Source of the DNA: Limisphaerales bacterium
Lineage (GTDB): Bacteria > Verrucomicrobiota > Verrucomicrobiia > Limisphaerales > SXTU01
Assembly (NCBI GenBank): GCA_009773355.1
Contig: WRPG01000058.1
Span: 1-35,917 of the forward strand
Length of the DNA stretch: 35,917 nucleotides
Direction of reading: 5' to 3'
Shown here: piece after piece, positions 15,292 to 23,064 of the stretch
How positions within the stretch are numbered: position 1 is the stretch's first letter
How the letters are laid out: the number at the start of each line of letters is the position of its first letter
Notes under the pieces: model-generated
Database searches by the model: none
What the model saw: only the letters and a program-made list of their open reading frames with translations
Told to the model about the DNA's origin: nothing
Position numbers and translations under genes: made by a program

Positions 15292-16542
15292 ATGGAGACG
15301 GAGTCTGCCATCCAGGAGATCGCGCGCGATGGCTATAGTCGCCTGCTGGCAATTGTGGCTTCGCGCACTTACGACCTTGCGGTTGCCGAGGACGCGCTGG
15401 GCGACGCTTTTCACGCGGCGCTGCGTCAATGGCCGAATGATGGCGTTCCCCAATCGCCGGAAGCCTGGTTGCTAGCCGTGGCCAAGCGTCGTCTCGTTGA
15501 TGAGCAACGACGAAAATCGACACGCGACGACGCCGAGCCGTTGCTTCGCGCAGCGGCTGAACTGGACGCTATTGAAGCGACCGGTAGACCCGACCCCAGC
15601 AGCGTCGTGCCGGATGAACGGCTCAAGCTGCTCTTTGTTTGCACGCATCCGGCGATTGATGTCGCCGCCCGGACGCCGCTCATGTTGCAGGTGGTTCTGG
15701 GGCTTGATGCCTTGAGGATTGCGTCGGCCTTTCTTGTTGCTCCCAGCGCCCTGAGTCAACGGTTGGTGCGGGCGAAGGCGAAGATTCGGTCTGCGCGAAT
15801 TCCATTCACCGTTCCCGAAAGCCCGGAATTGGCCGACCGCCTTGAGTCGGTGCTGGAAGCGATTTATGCCGCCTACGGTGCGGGCTGGGACGATGCCGTC
15901 ATTGCGGATAGTCCGCGCCGGGAATTGACGGCCGAGGCCATTTGGCTCGCGCGAGTGCTGATGCATCTCATGCCGGACGAGCCTGAATGTCTCGGCTTGC
16001 TCGCTCTGCTGCTTCACTGCGAAGCCCGGCAGTCTGCTCGTCGAGATAAGCAGGGGAACTACATTCCACTCGCGGAGCAAAACACTTCGCTTTGGTCACG
16101 ACCTTTGATGACAGAAGCCAAAACCTTTCTCGCACGCGCCAGCCGTCATCAACGACCTGGCCGATTTCAGTTGGAAGCTGCAATTCAATCTGCGCACGCG
16201 AGTCGCGCGTTCACCGGAGGCACACCTTGGAGCGGCATCGTTGAGCTATATCGAAAACTCCTGCGAATCGCCCCGACAATTGGCGGTCACGTCGCTTACG
16301 CCGGGGCGTTGCTCCAATCAGGAAACCCGCAGGCGGCTTTGTGCGAACTGGAGAGCCTTGCTGGAAACGAGGTCACGAACTACCAACCGTATTGGGCGGC
16401 AAAGGCGCAGACGCTGTTAGCGCTAGGGCATAACAGCGAAGCTTGTGTCGCAGCACAACATGCGGCGGGTCTGACGCAGGATGAAGCCGTCAGGCGATTC
16501 CTGATGAAGCTCGTGTCGTCGGGTGCTTCTCTCGCTCTCTGA
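15292..16542 (+). CDS. ECF42-group RNA polymerase sigma factor
   Basis: A 416-residue protein. The first ~160 residues carry ECF sigma regions 2 and 4: YSRLLAIVASRTYDLAVAED with PEAWLLAVAKRRLVDEQRR, then a region-4-like LRIASAFLVAPSALSQRLVR. The remaining ~230 residues form the large C-terminal helical extension with TPR-like character (VAYAGALLQSGNPQAALCEL) that defines this group. It probably directs transcription of the adjacent DGPF gene. The ATG at 15292 is used; a TTG at 15280 in the same frame lies in the terminator tail. A terminator separates it from the DGPF gene. Confidence 0.88.
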   Translation: METESAIQEIARDGYSRLLAIVASRTYDLAVAEDALGDAFHAALRQWPNDGVPQSPEAWLLAVAKRRLVDEQRRKSTRDDAEPLLRAAAELDAIEATGRPDPSSVVPDERLKLLFVCTHPAIDVAARTPLMLQVVLGLDALRIASAFLVAPSALSQRLVRAKAKIRSARIPFTVPESPELADRLESVLEAIYAAYGAGWDDAVIADSPRRELTAEAIWLARVLMHLMPDEPECLGLLALLLHCEARQSARRDKQGNYIPLAEQNTSLWSRPLMTEAKTFLARASRHQRPGRFQLEAAIQSAHASRAFTGGTPWSGIVELYRKLLRIAPTIGGHVAYAGALLQSGNPQAALCELESLAGNEVTNYQPYWAAKAQTLLALGHNSEACVAAQHAAGLTQDEAVRRFLMKLVSSGASLAL

Positions 16543-16554
16543 GCTTGGGGTTTT

Positions 16555-16797
16555 GACCGGTCCAAGTGGCGACCTCCGCATCAGTCGCGCCAGTGGCGAC
16601 GGACGCCTTGAACTGCTCCGCGCCAATCCCGGTGAACCCGAGGCACTGCGCATCGGCGGACGATTGAAATAGTATTCACCCCTGTTTCCGCAAGGACGGC
16701 ACGACACTTGTTCAGCATCCGCGCGGCGATGACGCAGCCGGCTAGAGCCTCGCGCGGGCTGCGGGGAGCTATTCTCGATTTCGCGCATTGCCCCAAC
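16555..16797 (-). pseudogene. DUF5069 remnant (copy 3), two frameshifts
   Basis: Fragments of a DUF5069 gene lie in three reading frames. The first is APRSPREALAGCVIAARM running to CRAVLAETG; after a shift GEYYFNRPPM; after another shift DAQCLGFTGIGAEQFKASVA followed by TGATDAEVATW. All align in order with copy 1 at 5500-5952. The N-terminal ~20 residues and the C-terminal half are missing. It follows the nrtS remnant on the same strand and ends against the 3' end of the convergent ECF42 gene. Confidence 0.75.
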
Positions 16798-16992
16798 GCT
16801 GGAGAGGGTCGAAACCACATAAGGCCCAAGCACGGTGAGGCCCATCCGAAACCACCGGGCGGCCAGCACGTCGCCGCGCAAAATTGCATCGCCGTGATTG
16901 ATGGTGATAAGGATCGCCTAGGCCACGATGGCGTATTTGAAGGCGCGTTTGACTACCAAGGGCTGCAATGCGATTCGGAGCGTTTGTTTCAT
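16798..16992 (-). pseudogene. nrtS-like pseudogene with internal amber codon
   Basis: Starting at the ATG at 16992, the frame reads MKQTLRIALQPLVVKRAFKY, AIVA, then a TAG stop (16920-16918). It continues AILITINHGDAILRGDVLAA and RWFRMGLTVLGPYVVSTLSS in the same frame. This is a close relative of the intact NrtS-like protein at 33042-33293. The 3' end (after SSVGAMREIENS) runs straight into the DUF5069 remnant, so the gene end has probably been lost by deletion. The start directly abuts the peroxiredoxin stop (TGAATG). Confidence 0.75.
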
Positions 16993-17544
16993 TCAGCGCC
17001 CTGCCGCCTGCACCGCCTCCACAATCTTCTTGGCTTCAAGCCGCACTTTGTAGTCAGGATTGACGTGGGCGAAGCGAATCTTGCCGCTCGTCTCCGCCAC
17101 AAACACCGCCGGGTGCGGTAGGATGCGGTGGTCGCGGCCCGAGGCGGCCTCTAGCTTGATGCCGAACCCCCGGTATTTCTCCACCGCCGCGTCGTCCACC
17201 TTGAACGCGATGCCAAACGCCTGCGCCGCAGCCGCGTCGCTGTCCGAGAGCAGGCGGTAGCCGAGCTGGTCGCGGTTGGGCGTCGCCTTGAGCTTTGCGG
17301 GTTGATCCATGCTGATGGCGAGCAACTGTGCGCCGGCCCGCGCCAAATCTTTCTCGATGCTGGCGAGTTCCTTCAAATGCCGCGTGCAGAAGGGGCACCA
17401 GCCGCCACGATAAAAAATCAGCACTGTGGGCCGGGCCGACAGAAGTTGGCGCAGCTTGACCTCTTTATCCTCCTCCGTGCGGAGGGCGACATCGGGAACG
17501 GCGTCTCCGGGAGCAAGTGGTTTGGTGGCCGGAGCGGCGACCAA
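16993..17544 (-). CDS. AhpC/TSA-family peroxiredoxin
   Basis: A peroxiredoxin of at least 183 residues with the active-site stretch VLIFYRGGWCPFCTRHLKEL (C50 and C53 from the listed start), LLAISMDQPAKLKATPNRDQ and a C-terminal ILPHPAVFVAETSGKIRFAH. The CPFC pair is typical of alkyl-hydroperoxide-reductase-like and BCP-like proteins. The listed start is the in-frame TTG at 17544. An ATG at 17593 begins MLPRILASLFFL in another frame; removing one G would join it to a signal peptide ending ASLLVAAPA, for a 199-residue exported protein. So there is either a 1-nt frameshift or a sequencing error. It follows arsS on the same strand by 45 bp. Confidence 0.8.
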   Translation of the reverse strand: MVAAPATKPLAPGDAVPDVALRTEEDKEVKLRQLLSARPTVLIFYRGGWCPFCTRHLKELASIEKDLARAGAQLLAISMDQPAKLKATPNRDQLGYRLLSDSDAAAAQAFGIAFKVDDAAVEKYRGFGIKLEAASGRDHRILPHPAVFVAETSGKIRFAHVNPDYKVRLEAKKIVEAVQAAGR

Positions 17545-17638
17545 CAGCGAAGCGCACGAGAAAGAACAGCGAGGCGAGGATTCGGGGAAGCATGATGGTG
17601 TATGATGGTGTGAATGGCAGGTTGGCGGACGGAGAATG

Positions 17639-18586
17639 TCAGGCCACCGCGCCGCCGCAACTGCTGCCGTGCCCGGCCGTGCAGGCGAGGCAGTGGACGC
17701 CGGTGAGAATCTCCCGTCCCGCGAGCGTGGCCGGCGTCACGTCCCACAGAAACTGCGGCCGGCCGTTGCGGAGCTGCATCCCGAGCATCTGGTTGAAGTC
17801 GCAGTCAAACACCTCGCCCTGCCAGCCCACGCTCAAAGTGCTGCGGCACATGAGGCCCGCGACCGTCGCCGGATTGAACGCGGTGGCGAGCAGTTCGAGA
17901 TACGCATCCCATTGCCCGGCGGCGCGCAGGTCTTCGGCAAAGCGCGCGATGGGCTGGTTGGTGATGGTGAAGAGCGAGGTGAATTCGATGCCAAATCGCG
18001 CGCGCAACTCGGTTTTGTAATCCACTTCCAACGCAGCCTGTGGCGGCGGGAGCTTCGGGCCTTGCGGATTAAAAACTAAGTTTAGCGGCAGCCGCGAGCC
18101 GTAGCCGACGGCGTTGAGTTTCCGCAGTGCGCGGATGCTTTTGTCGAACACACCGTCGCCGCGCTGCGCGTCCACGTTCTCGCCGAGATAGCACGGCAGC
18201 GACGCGACGACCTCCACCTCGTGCGCGGCGAGATACTCCGGCAGCCAGCCAAACGCCTCCGTCTCGATGATGGTGAGGTTGTTGCGGTCAATCACCTGGC
18301 AGCCACACGCGCGGGCCGTCTCGACCAGCAGTCTGAAATGCTCGCTCAACTCCGGCGCGCCACCCGTGATGTCCACGACCGCCGGACGGTGCTGGCAAAT
18401 CCACTCCACGATGCGCCAGGCGACGTCAGCGCTCATCATTTCCGTGCGCCACGGTGCGGCGTCCACATGGCAGTGGCGGCAGGTCTGGTTGCACTTGCGC
18501 CCGACGTTGATTTGCAGCGTGTGCAGTGGGCTGCGCCGCAGTGCGAGGCCGTGGGTGTGCAGGCGCGCGTCGAACAGGTTCGTCAT
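17639..18586 (-). CDS. arsS: Arsenosugar biosynthesis radical SAM protein ArsS
   Basis: A 315-residue radical SAM enzyme of the ArsS family. The iron-sulfur motif CNQTCRHCH is at C32/C36/C39, preceded by LHTLQINVGR. Later blocks are VDITGGAPELSEHFR, IIETEAFGWLPEYL, VASLPCYLGENVDAQRGDGV and LPLNLVFNPQGPKLPP. The C-terminal cysteine-rich part (CRSTLSVGWQGEVFDCDFNQ and HCLACTAGHGSSCGG) likely binds extra Fe-S clusters. ArsS attaches a 5'-deoxyadenosyl group to methylated arsenic, an early step to arsenosugars. It follows the SBP-PQQ gene by 27 bp; an ECF-like promoter motif overlaps that gene's stop. Confidence 0.92.
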   Translation of the reverse strand: MTNLFDARLHTHGLALRRSPLHTLQINVGRKCNQTCRHCHVDAAPWRTEMMSADVAWRIVEWICQHRPAVVDITGGAPELSEHFRLLVETARACGCQVIDRNNLTIIETEAFGWLPEYLAAHEVEVVASLPCYLGENVDAQRGDGVFDKSIRALRKLNAVGYGSRLPLNLVFNPQGPKLPPPQAALEVDYKTELRARFGIEFTSLFTITNQPIARFAEDLRAAGQWDAYLELLATAFNPATVAGLMCRSTLSVGWQGEVFDCDFNQMLGMQLRNGRPQFLWDVTPATLAGREILTGVHCLACTAGHGSSCGGAVA

Positions 18587-18592
18587 CGTGGT

Positions 18593-18620
18593 TGGGAAAC
18601 CTTGGGGCGAAGATTATTCC
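18593..18620 (-). promoter_or_regulatory. Possible ECF promoter for arsS
   Basis: Minus-strand GGAATA (18620-18615), 14 bp, then GTTTCCCA (18600-18593). The -10-like half differs from that of the ECF sigma gene (GTTTCGCA) by one base and the spacer is one base shorter. Its end lies 6 nt from the arsS ATG, the same close spacing seen at other members, so any mRNA would be leaderless. Confidence 0.5.
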
Positions 18621-20617
18621 CCCAGTCGCAGGCAGAGCAGCTCCTTCGGCGAGCGGAGGTAGAGGCGGTCTCCCACGAAGGCTGGGTGGGCCATCGAGTC
18701 CACCGCCTTGCCGGGAAAAGGGCGCAAATGCGAGATGACCTGATAGCGGTCCCCCGTGGCGTCGAGCAGCAGCAGGTCGCCGCCGATTGTCCAGACGAGC
18801 ACGCGGTCGGGGCCGGCGACGAGCGTGACGTGGTCGTGGAACATGTCGTTGGACACCCGCCAAAGAGTTTTCAAACCGGTGCTCAAATCGAGGCAGAACA
18901 TATCGCCGTAAGCCGTGGCGAAGACCTTGCCGTTCACCACGGCGGGCGTGCACGTGTCGGGTGCGAGGTCCTTGTTCTTCAGTGTCGGTGTGGCGACGAG
19001 CCGTCCCTGGCGATCAAACGCATGCAGGCGCGTCGCGTTGTTCTCGGCGGCGAGGAGCAACTGACTGCCCACCACGACGGGTGTCGTGACGTTGAAGTCC
19101 GCGCCGGCGGGCGGCACCAGTTCCCACAGGCGACGGCCCGTCTGCGGATCCCACCCGCCGAGGCTGGCCACGTCGTAGCCGATGACTTGCGCCACCCCAT
19201 CGAAGTTGCCGTGGATGAACGCCGAGTAAGCAGCCGCGTGGCCGGGTGTTTTCCAAATGACCTTGCCCGTGCGCCGGTCGAGCGCGACGACTGACGCCTC
19301 CTTTGCGCCGGGGGCGATGATGAGTTTGTCATCGAGCACCAGTGGCGAGACCGACGCGCCCCACGTCAGCCGCGGCGTGCGGAACTCGTCGAACAGGTGC
19401 GCCTTCCAGACCACCTTGCCGGTCGCCAACTCGACACAATGGAGGTGACCGAGCGCGCCTTGCAGGTAGGCCAGCCCGTCGTGAATCACCGGCGTCGCGC
19501 GCGGGGCGTTCGAGTAGTCCAGCTCGTCAGGCGCGGAGTATTCGAGCCGCCAGACTTCCTTGCCGTTGGTCGCCTTGAGGCAGCGGAACAAATCTCGCTT
19601 GGCGTCCGCGGTCTTGTCCGGCACGAGGACGAACTGCGTGGTCGCCGCCGGACCGGCCATCGCCGGACCTGTGAGTGGTGCTGACCAGAGGCGCTTCGGC
19701 TGGACCAGGAGCCGGCGGGGAAGCTGCGGCACGAAGCCCTTGCGGCCCGGCCCGCGCCAGTCCGCCCACTCCATCACCGGCTCCGGGCGGAGCGACACGA
19801 AGCCGGCCTTGCTCTCCAGCGCGGCGAGCAATGCCGGCGACTTGCTCACGGCCGCGAGCGCGTCGGCGATTTGTTTTTCCAGCGCGGCGTCCACTGCATC
19901 GGTGGCGAAGACGCGGCTGAAAGGCACGGCGTCGGTGGCGGCGAGCACGCGGACGGAACCTTTGTCGAGCTTGCCGCAACCTTCGAGCAACGGTGGGAGG
20001 AAGTCGGAGACCACCGCTGCGTCTGCTTCGCCGTCCGCGAGTGCAAGCGCCGCCGCATCCATGCTCCCGAAGCTTTTGACTTTCGCCTCGCTCTTCGCAG
20101 CAGCCAGCGCGCGCTGCGCGGCACCGTGGGTCTCTTCGTCCTCGACTGGGCCGAGGGCAATGATTTTTCCGGCCAGGTCGGCCAGTGATTTCGCGGTGCT
20201 GGTCTGGCGGACGAGGAAGACGCCTTTGAGTTCCGTCGCGCCAGCGCGGTCGGTCAACGCGGCAAGCGGGCGGACGGGGAGATTGCGCTTCCGGGCGTCG
20301 AAGCGCACCACCGAGTCCTTGCCGACGATGAGATGGGGCGGACCGGACACCAGTTCGAGCGCGAGCGCGAGGCTTTCTTCGAACGTGATGGTGACCGGAC
20401 GGCCGAGCACCTTTTTCAAGTGCACCGCAAGCTGGCTGTAGCGCCGCTGGCCTGTGCCCGGGACGCACGAGCACGAGAGCGGGAGCGCCAGCGGGTCCAT
20501 CACGATGAGTCGCACCGGCTCCTTCGTGGCTGCGAGGACGGGCCGCGCCAGCGCGAGCACCGCCCCGGCGATCAGACGGGTTCCCCAACGCCGGCGGGAG
20601 AGCGGTTCAGACGGCAC
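18614..20617 (-). CDS. Phosphonate-type binding protein fused to PQQ beta-propeller
   Basis: A 667-residue exported protein with two parts. After a signal peptide (SRRRWGTRLIAGAVLALARP, cut near VLAA), residues ~35-285 resemble PhnD-type substrate-binding proteins of the phosphate/phosphonate/arsenate class: QRRYSQLAVHLKKVLGRPVT, SLADLAGKIIALGPVEDEET, HGAAQRALAA and DAAVVSDFLPPLL. Residues ~300-667 are a PQQ-type beta-propeller with repeated ATGKVVWKA, RRTGKVIWKT and QTGRRLWEL blades. The fusion is unusual to me. Placed between the NHL protein (6 bp upstream) and arsS, it probably senses or captures an arsenic- or phosphorus-containing ligand in the periplasm (inference). Confidence 0.8.
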   Translation of the reverse strand: MPSEPLSRRRWGTRLIAGAVLALARPVLAATKEPVRLIVMDPLALPLSCSCVPGTGQRRYSQLAVHLKKVLGRPVTITFEESLALALELVSGPPHLIVGKDSVVRFDARKRNLPVRPLAALTDRAGATELKGVFLVRQTSTAKSLADLAGKIIALGPVEDEETHGAAQRALAAAKSEAKVKSFGSMDAAALALADGEADAAVVSDFLPPLLEGCGKLDKGSVRVLAATDAVPFSRVFATDAVDAALEKQIADALAAVSKSPALLAALESKAGFVSLRPEPVMEWADWRGPGRKGFVPQLPRRLLVQPKRLWSAPLTGPAMAGPAATTQFVLVPDKTADAKRDLFRCLKATNGKEVWRLEYSAPDELDYSNAPRATPVIHDGLAYLQGALGHLHCVELATGKVVWKAHLFDEFRTPRLTWGASVSPLVLDDKLIIAPGAKEASVVALDRRTGKVIWKTPGHAAAYSAFIHGNFDGVAQVIGYDVASLGGWDPQTGRRLWELVPPAGADFNVTTPVVVGSQLLLAAENNATRLHAFDRQGRLVATPTLKNKDLAPDTCTPAVVNGKVFATAYGDMFCLDLSTGLKTLWRVSNDMFHDHVTLVAGPDRVLVWTIGGDLLLLDATGDRYQVISHLRPFPGKAVDSMAHPAFVGDRLYLRSPKELLCLRLGE

Positions 20618-20623
20618 GGTGGG

Positions 20624-21730
20624 TCAGTCCTGCTTGGCCAGCACCCGGATGATGTGCGCGCGCACGTCCATCACGTAGATGCGGCTGGCGTCGTGGTTGA
20701 CCTCCATCGGGATGTAGCAGGATTGCGCGGCAAGCTGGCTGCCCTGGTCGAACTTGGTCGTGTCCACATACCCGACGAGCCCGAGGAAGGTGCCGTCCTG
20801 CGCGTATTTCTTCACGCGGCCCACGCCGGACTCGCATGTGTAGAGCACGCCACCGGGACCGAAGTCGAAGTTGCACGGATTGCAGCACGCGGCGAAACCG
20901 GCGAGGCTCTCGCGGTCGCGCCGGCCCCAGGTGCCGAGCGGTTTTCCGTCGAGGTCGAAGCGATTGACGCGGTGGCGGGAGTTCTCGGCGATGAGCAGCT
21001 CGCCCTTGGCCACGCGCAGGTCAATGTGGCTGCAACAGCCATATTGCCGCTCGACGATGAGCTTCGGCTCGGAGAGGTCGCGCTTGAAGCGGTAGAAATC
21101 CTCCGTGGCGCGCAGGCTGTTGCCCATGCCCAGCGCGAGATAGACGTGCGTGGCGTCGGCGCAAAGGCCGGCGGCCTGCGCCTTCTGGCCGGAGAGCTTG
21201 TCCGTGTCCAGCATCCGGACGAGCTTCCCCTCGGCGGTGAATTGCGCGAGCTGTCCGCCGCCCGCGACATACACCGTCCCGTCATCGCAGCCGAAAATCA
21301 TTTTGGGCTGAAGGCCGCCGGACATCGGCCAGGTGGCGAGGATTTTGCCCTCCGAGCTAACGACCTTGAGCGCGTAAGCGTGGCCCGCGCGGTCAATCGC
21401 CAGCGCCGGGTTGATGCCGCCGCGCGCGCTGGGGTCGTTCTGGCGGGGGTCCGTGCGCTTGCCGGGCGGCGGCGCAAGCACGCGGGGTGCGTGGGCCGAC
21501 ACGCCACCTTCGGCCCACGAAACGCCCACCAGCAGATTTCCCTTGGCGTCCATCGCGATAGTCTTGAGCAAACCCTCGGGGCCGATGGAAAAACGGATGG
21601 GCGCGATTTCCTTGTGCGTCGGCGTCTCCAGCGAGGCGGCTGGCACGCGGAGCGGGACGGAAAGGCCGGCCATCGCCAGCGCGGCCCAGGCTAGTGCGAA
21701 TCGGGGGAATGAGCTGGGGTTGGTCTTCAT
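20624..21730 (-). CDS. Exported NHL-repeat protein with vicinal cysteines
   Basis: A 368-residue protein with an N-terminal signal peptide (FALAWAALAMAGLSVPL) followed by a beta-propeller of NHL type: LLKTIAMDAKGNLLVGVSW, GELLIAENSRHRVNRFDLDG, GPGGVLYTCESGVGRVKKYA and SRIYVMDVRAHIIRV. It carries nine cysteines in the mature part, including two vicinal pairs, YGCCSH (C232/C233) and ACCNPC (C282/C283/C286). That pattern could bind soft metals or As(III) (inference). Its stop is 6 bp before the SBP-PQQ fusion, so the two are co-expressed. No enzymatic motif is visible. Confidence 0.82.
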   Translation of the reverse strand: MKTNPSSFPRFALAWAALAMAGLSVPLRVPAASLETPTHKEIAPIRFSIGPEGLLKTIAMDAKGNLLVGVSWAEGGVSAHAPRVLAPPPGKRTDPRQNDPSARGGINPALAIDRAGHAYALKVVSSEGKILATWPMSGGLQPKMIFGCDDGTVYVAGGGQLAQFTAEGKLVRMLDTDKLSGQKAQAAGLCADATHVYLALGMGNSLRATEDFYRFKRDLSEPKLIVERQYGCCSHIDLRVAKGELLIAENSRHRVNRFDLDGKPLGTWGRRDRESLAGFAACCNPCNFDFGPGGVLYTCESGVGRVKKYAQDGTFLGLVGYVDTTKFDQGSQLAAQSCYIPMEVNHDASRIYVMDVRAHIIRVLAKQD

Positions 21731-21764
21731 GGAAGTCCGGGAGGTTGATGGCTACGGAACTGTG

Positions 21765-21786
21765 ACGGACGGCACCGACCGTCCGT
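21765..21786. repeat. Perfect inverted repeat upstream of the NHL gene
   Basis: ACGGACGG (21765-21772) and CCGTCCGT (21779-21786) flank a 6-bp centre, in the 112-bp gap between arsM and the NHL gene. No T tract follows it in the minus direction, so an operator or an mRNA-processing hairpin is more likely than a terminator. Confidence 0.5.
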
Positions 21787-21842
21787 TACAATGGAGCCGC
21801 TGACAAGCACGGGAATGGTTCATCGCCAGGATGTGAAGGTGG

Positions 21843-23024
21843 TCACCCGCAGGCGCCATTGCCCCCGTCGCAGCACTGGCTGGCGGCGGTGGTGGCGTCG
21901 TAGTGCTGGCCCTTCGTCTCGCGCGGATGGCGCAGGCGCGGGCCGGTGCAGTCAAAGGGCTTCGCCTCGGACAGCGGCACTTCGCGCAGCGGCTCCACGA
22001 AGGCGAAGTGTGGACGATACGGCTCCTTCCGATAGAGCTGATACGTCTTGTCGCACACGGCGTAGCGGCGGCCGCGTTCCATCCGGTGCCCGTCGTCGTC
22101 GAGCACTTCCCGGAACGGCCCGAGGTAAATCACCGCCTGCTGCCGGTCGAAGCAGGGGCCTTGCTTGCCCTTGAACGCCTGCACGGTGACGCTGCGGAAC
22201 TCGATGCCCTCGACCGTGCGCCACGGCGCGTCGTCGCGCTTGAGCAACTGGATGCCGTAGAAGCCAGCGTCGGCGAAGGCCTTCAGAAAGCCTTCCTCCG
22301 TGAGCGCGCCGCTGAGGCAGCCGCTCCACAGTTCCGGGTTGTGCTGCAAGTGCTCCGGCACTTCCTCGTCGGCAACGATGTCCGAGATGACGGCGCGGCC
22401 GCCTTTCCGAAGCACGCGGAAAATCTCGCCGAACAACTGCCGCTTGGCGCGCGGCTCGACGAGGTTCAGCACACAGTTGGAGACGACCACGTCTACGGCG
22501 TCAGTGGCGACGAGGGGATGGCGCACGCGCAATTCCTCGGCCAGCTCGTCGGCGGCGAGGAAGGACGCGGCGTCCGTGATGGGATGCCGCTGCAACTCGC
22601 GGTCGAGCCGTTCGAGATCAAGCGCGAGGTCCTGGATGCGGCCTTTGCGGAACTCGACGTTCGCGAAGCCGACTCGCTCCGCCACGACGGGCGCGTTGCG
22701 GCGGGCGACTTCGAGCATGGCGTCAGTCATGTCCACGCCGATGACCTTGCCGGTCGCGCCGACGACCTGTGCGGCGATGAAGCAGATTTTCCCCGTGCCG
22801 CTGCCGAGGTCCAGGACGGTCTCGCCGGGCCGCAACCAGCGCGACGGGTCGCCGCAGCCGTAGTCCTTCTCGATGACCTCGGGCGGGATGATCGTGAGCA
22901 GATCGCGGTTGTATTCGACCGGACAGCACAAGGCGGCCTCGGGCGCGCGCGCGGCGCTGGCGTAGCGTTGCTTGACGATGGCCTCGGTGGAGGGGCGTGG
23001 GGCGGTGGCAGTCATGGTTTCCAA
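21843..23024 (-). CDS. arsM: ArsM-like arsenite S-adenosylmethyltransferase
   Basis: A 393-residue class I SAM-dependent methyltransferase of ArsM type. The SAM motif VLDLGSGTGKICF is at ~70-82. Cysteines fit the As(III)-binding set: C57 in KDYGCGDPS, C184 in VVSNCVLNL and C236 in WSGCLSGAL. Other family features are VIGVDMTDAMLEVAR and AVISDIVADEEVPEHLQ. The C-terminal ~100 residues follow the larger arsenosugar-cluster form, ending with a cysteine-rich QCCDGGNGACG tail. ArsM transfers methyl groups to arsenite. It comes 40 bp after the anti-sigma gene, and the downstream genes include arsS, so methylated arsenic is probably an arsenosugar intermediate. The ATG at 23015 is an alternative start. 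Confidence 0.88.
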   Translation of the reverse strand: METMTATAPRPSTEAIVKQRYASAARAPEAALCCPVEYNRDLLTIIPPEVIEKDYGCGDPSRWLRPGETVLDLGSGTGKICFIAAQVVGATGKVIGVDMTDAMLEVARRNAPVVAERVGFANVEFRKGRIQDLALDLERLDRELQRHPITDAASFLAADELAEELRVRHPLVATDAVDVVVSNCVLNLVEPRAKRQLFGEIFRVLRKGGRAVISDIVADEEVPEHLQHNPELWSGCLSGALTEEGFLKAFADAGFYGIQLLKRDDAPWRTVEGIEFRSVTVQAFKGKQGPCFDRQQAVIYLGPFREVLDDDGHRMERGRRYAVCDKTYQLYRKEPYRPHFAFVEPLREVPLSEAKPFDCTGPRLRHPRETKGQHYDATTAASQCCDGGNGACG

Positions 23025-23064
23025 AGCGTGGCTCGTGGTCGGTCGTGGTCGGAAGCTGGCGGCT

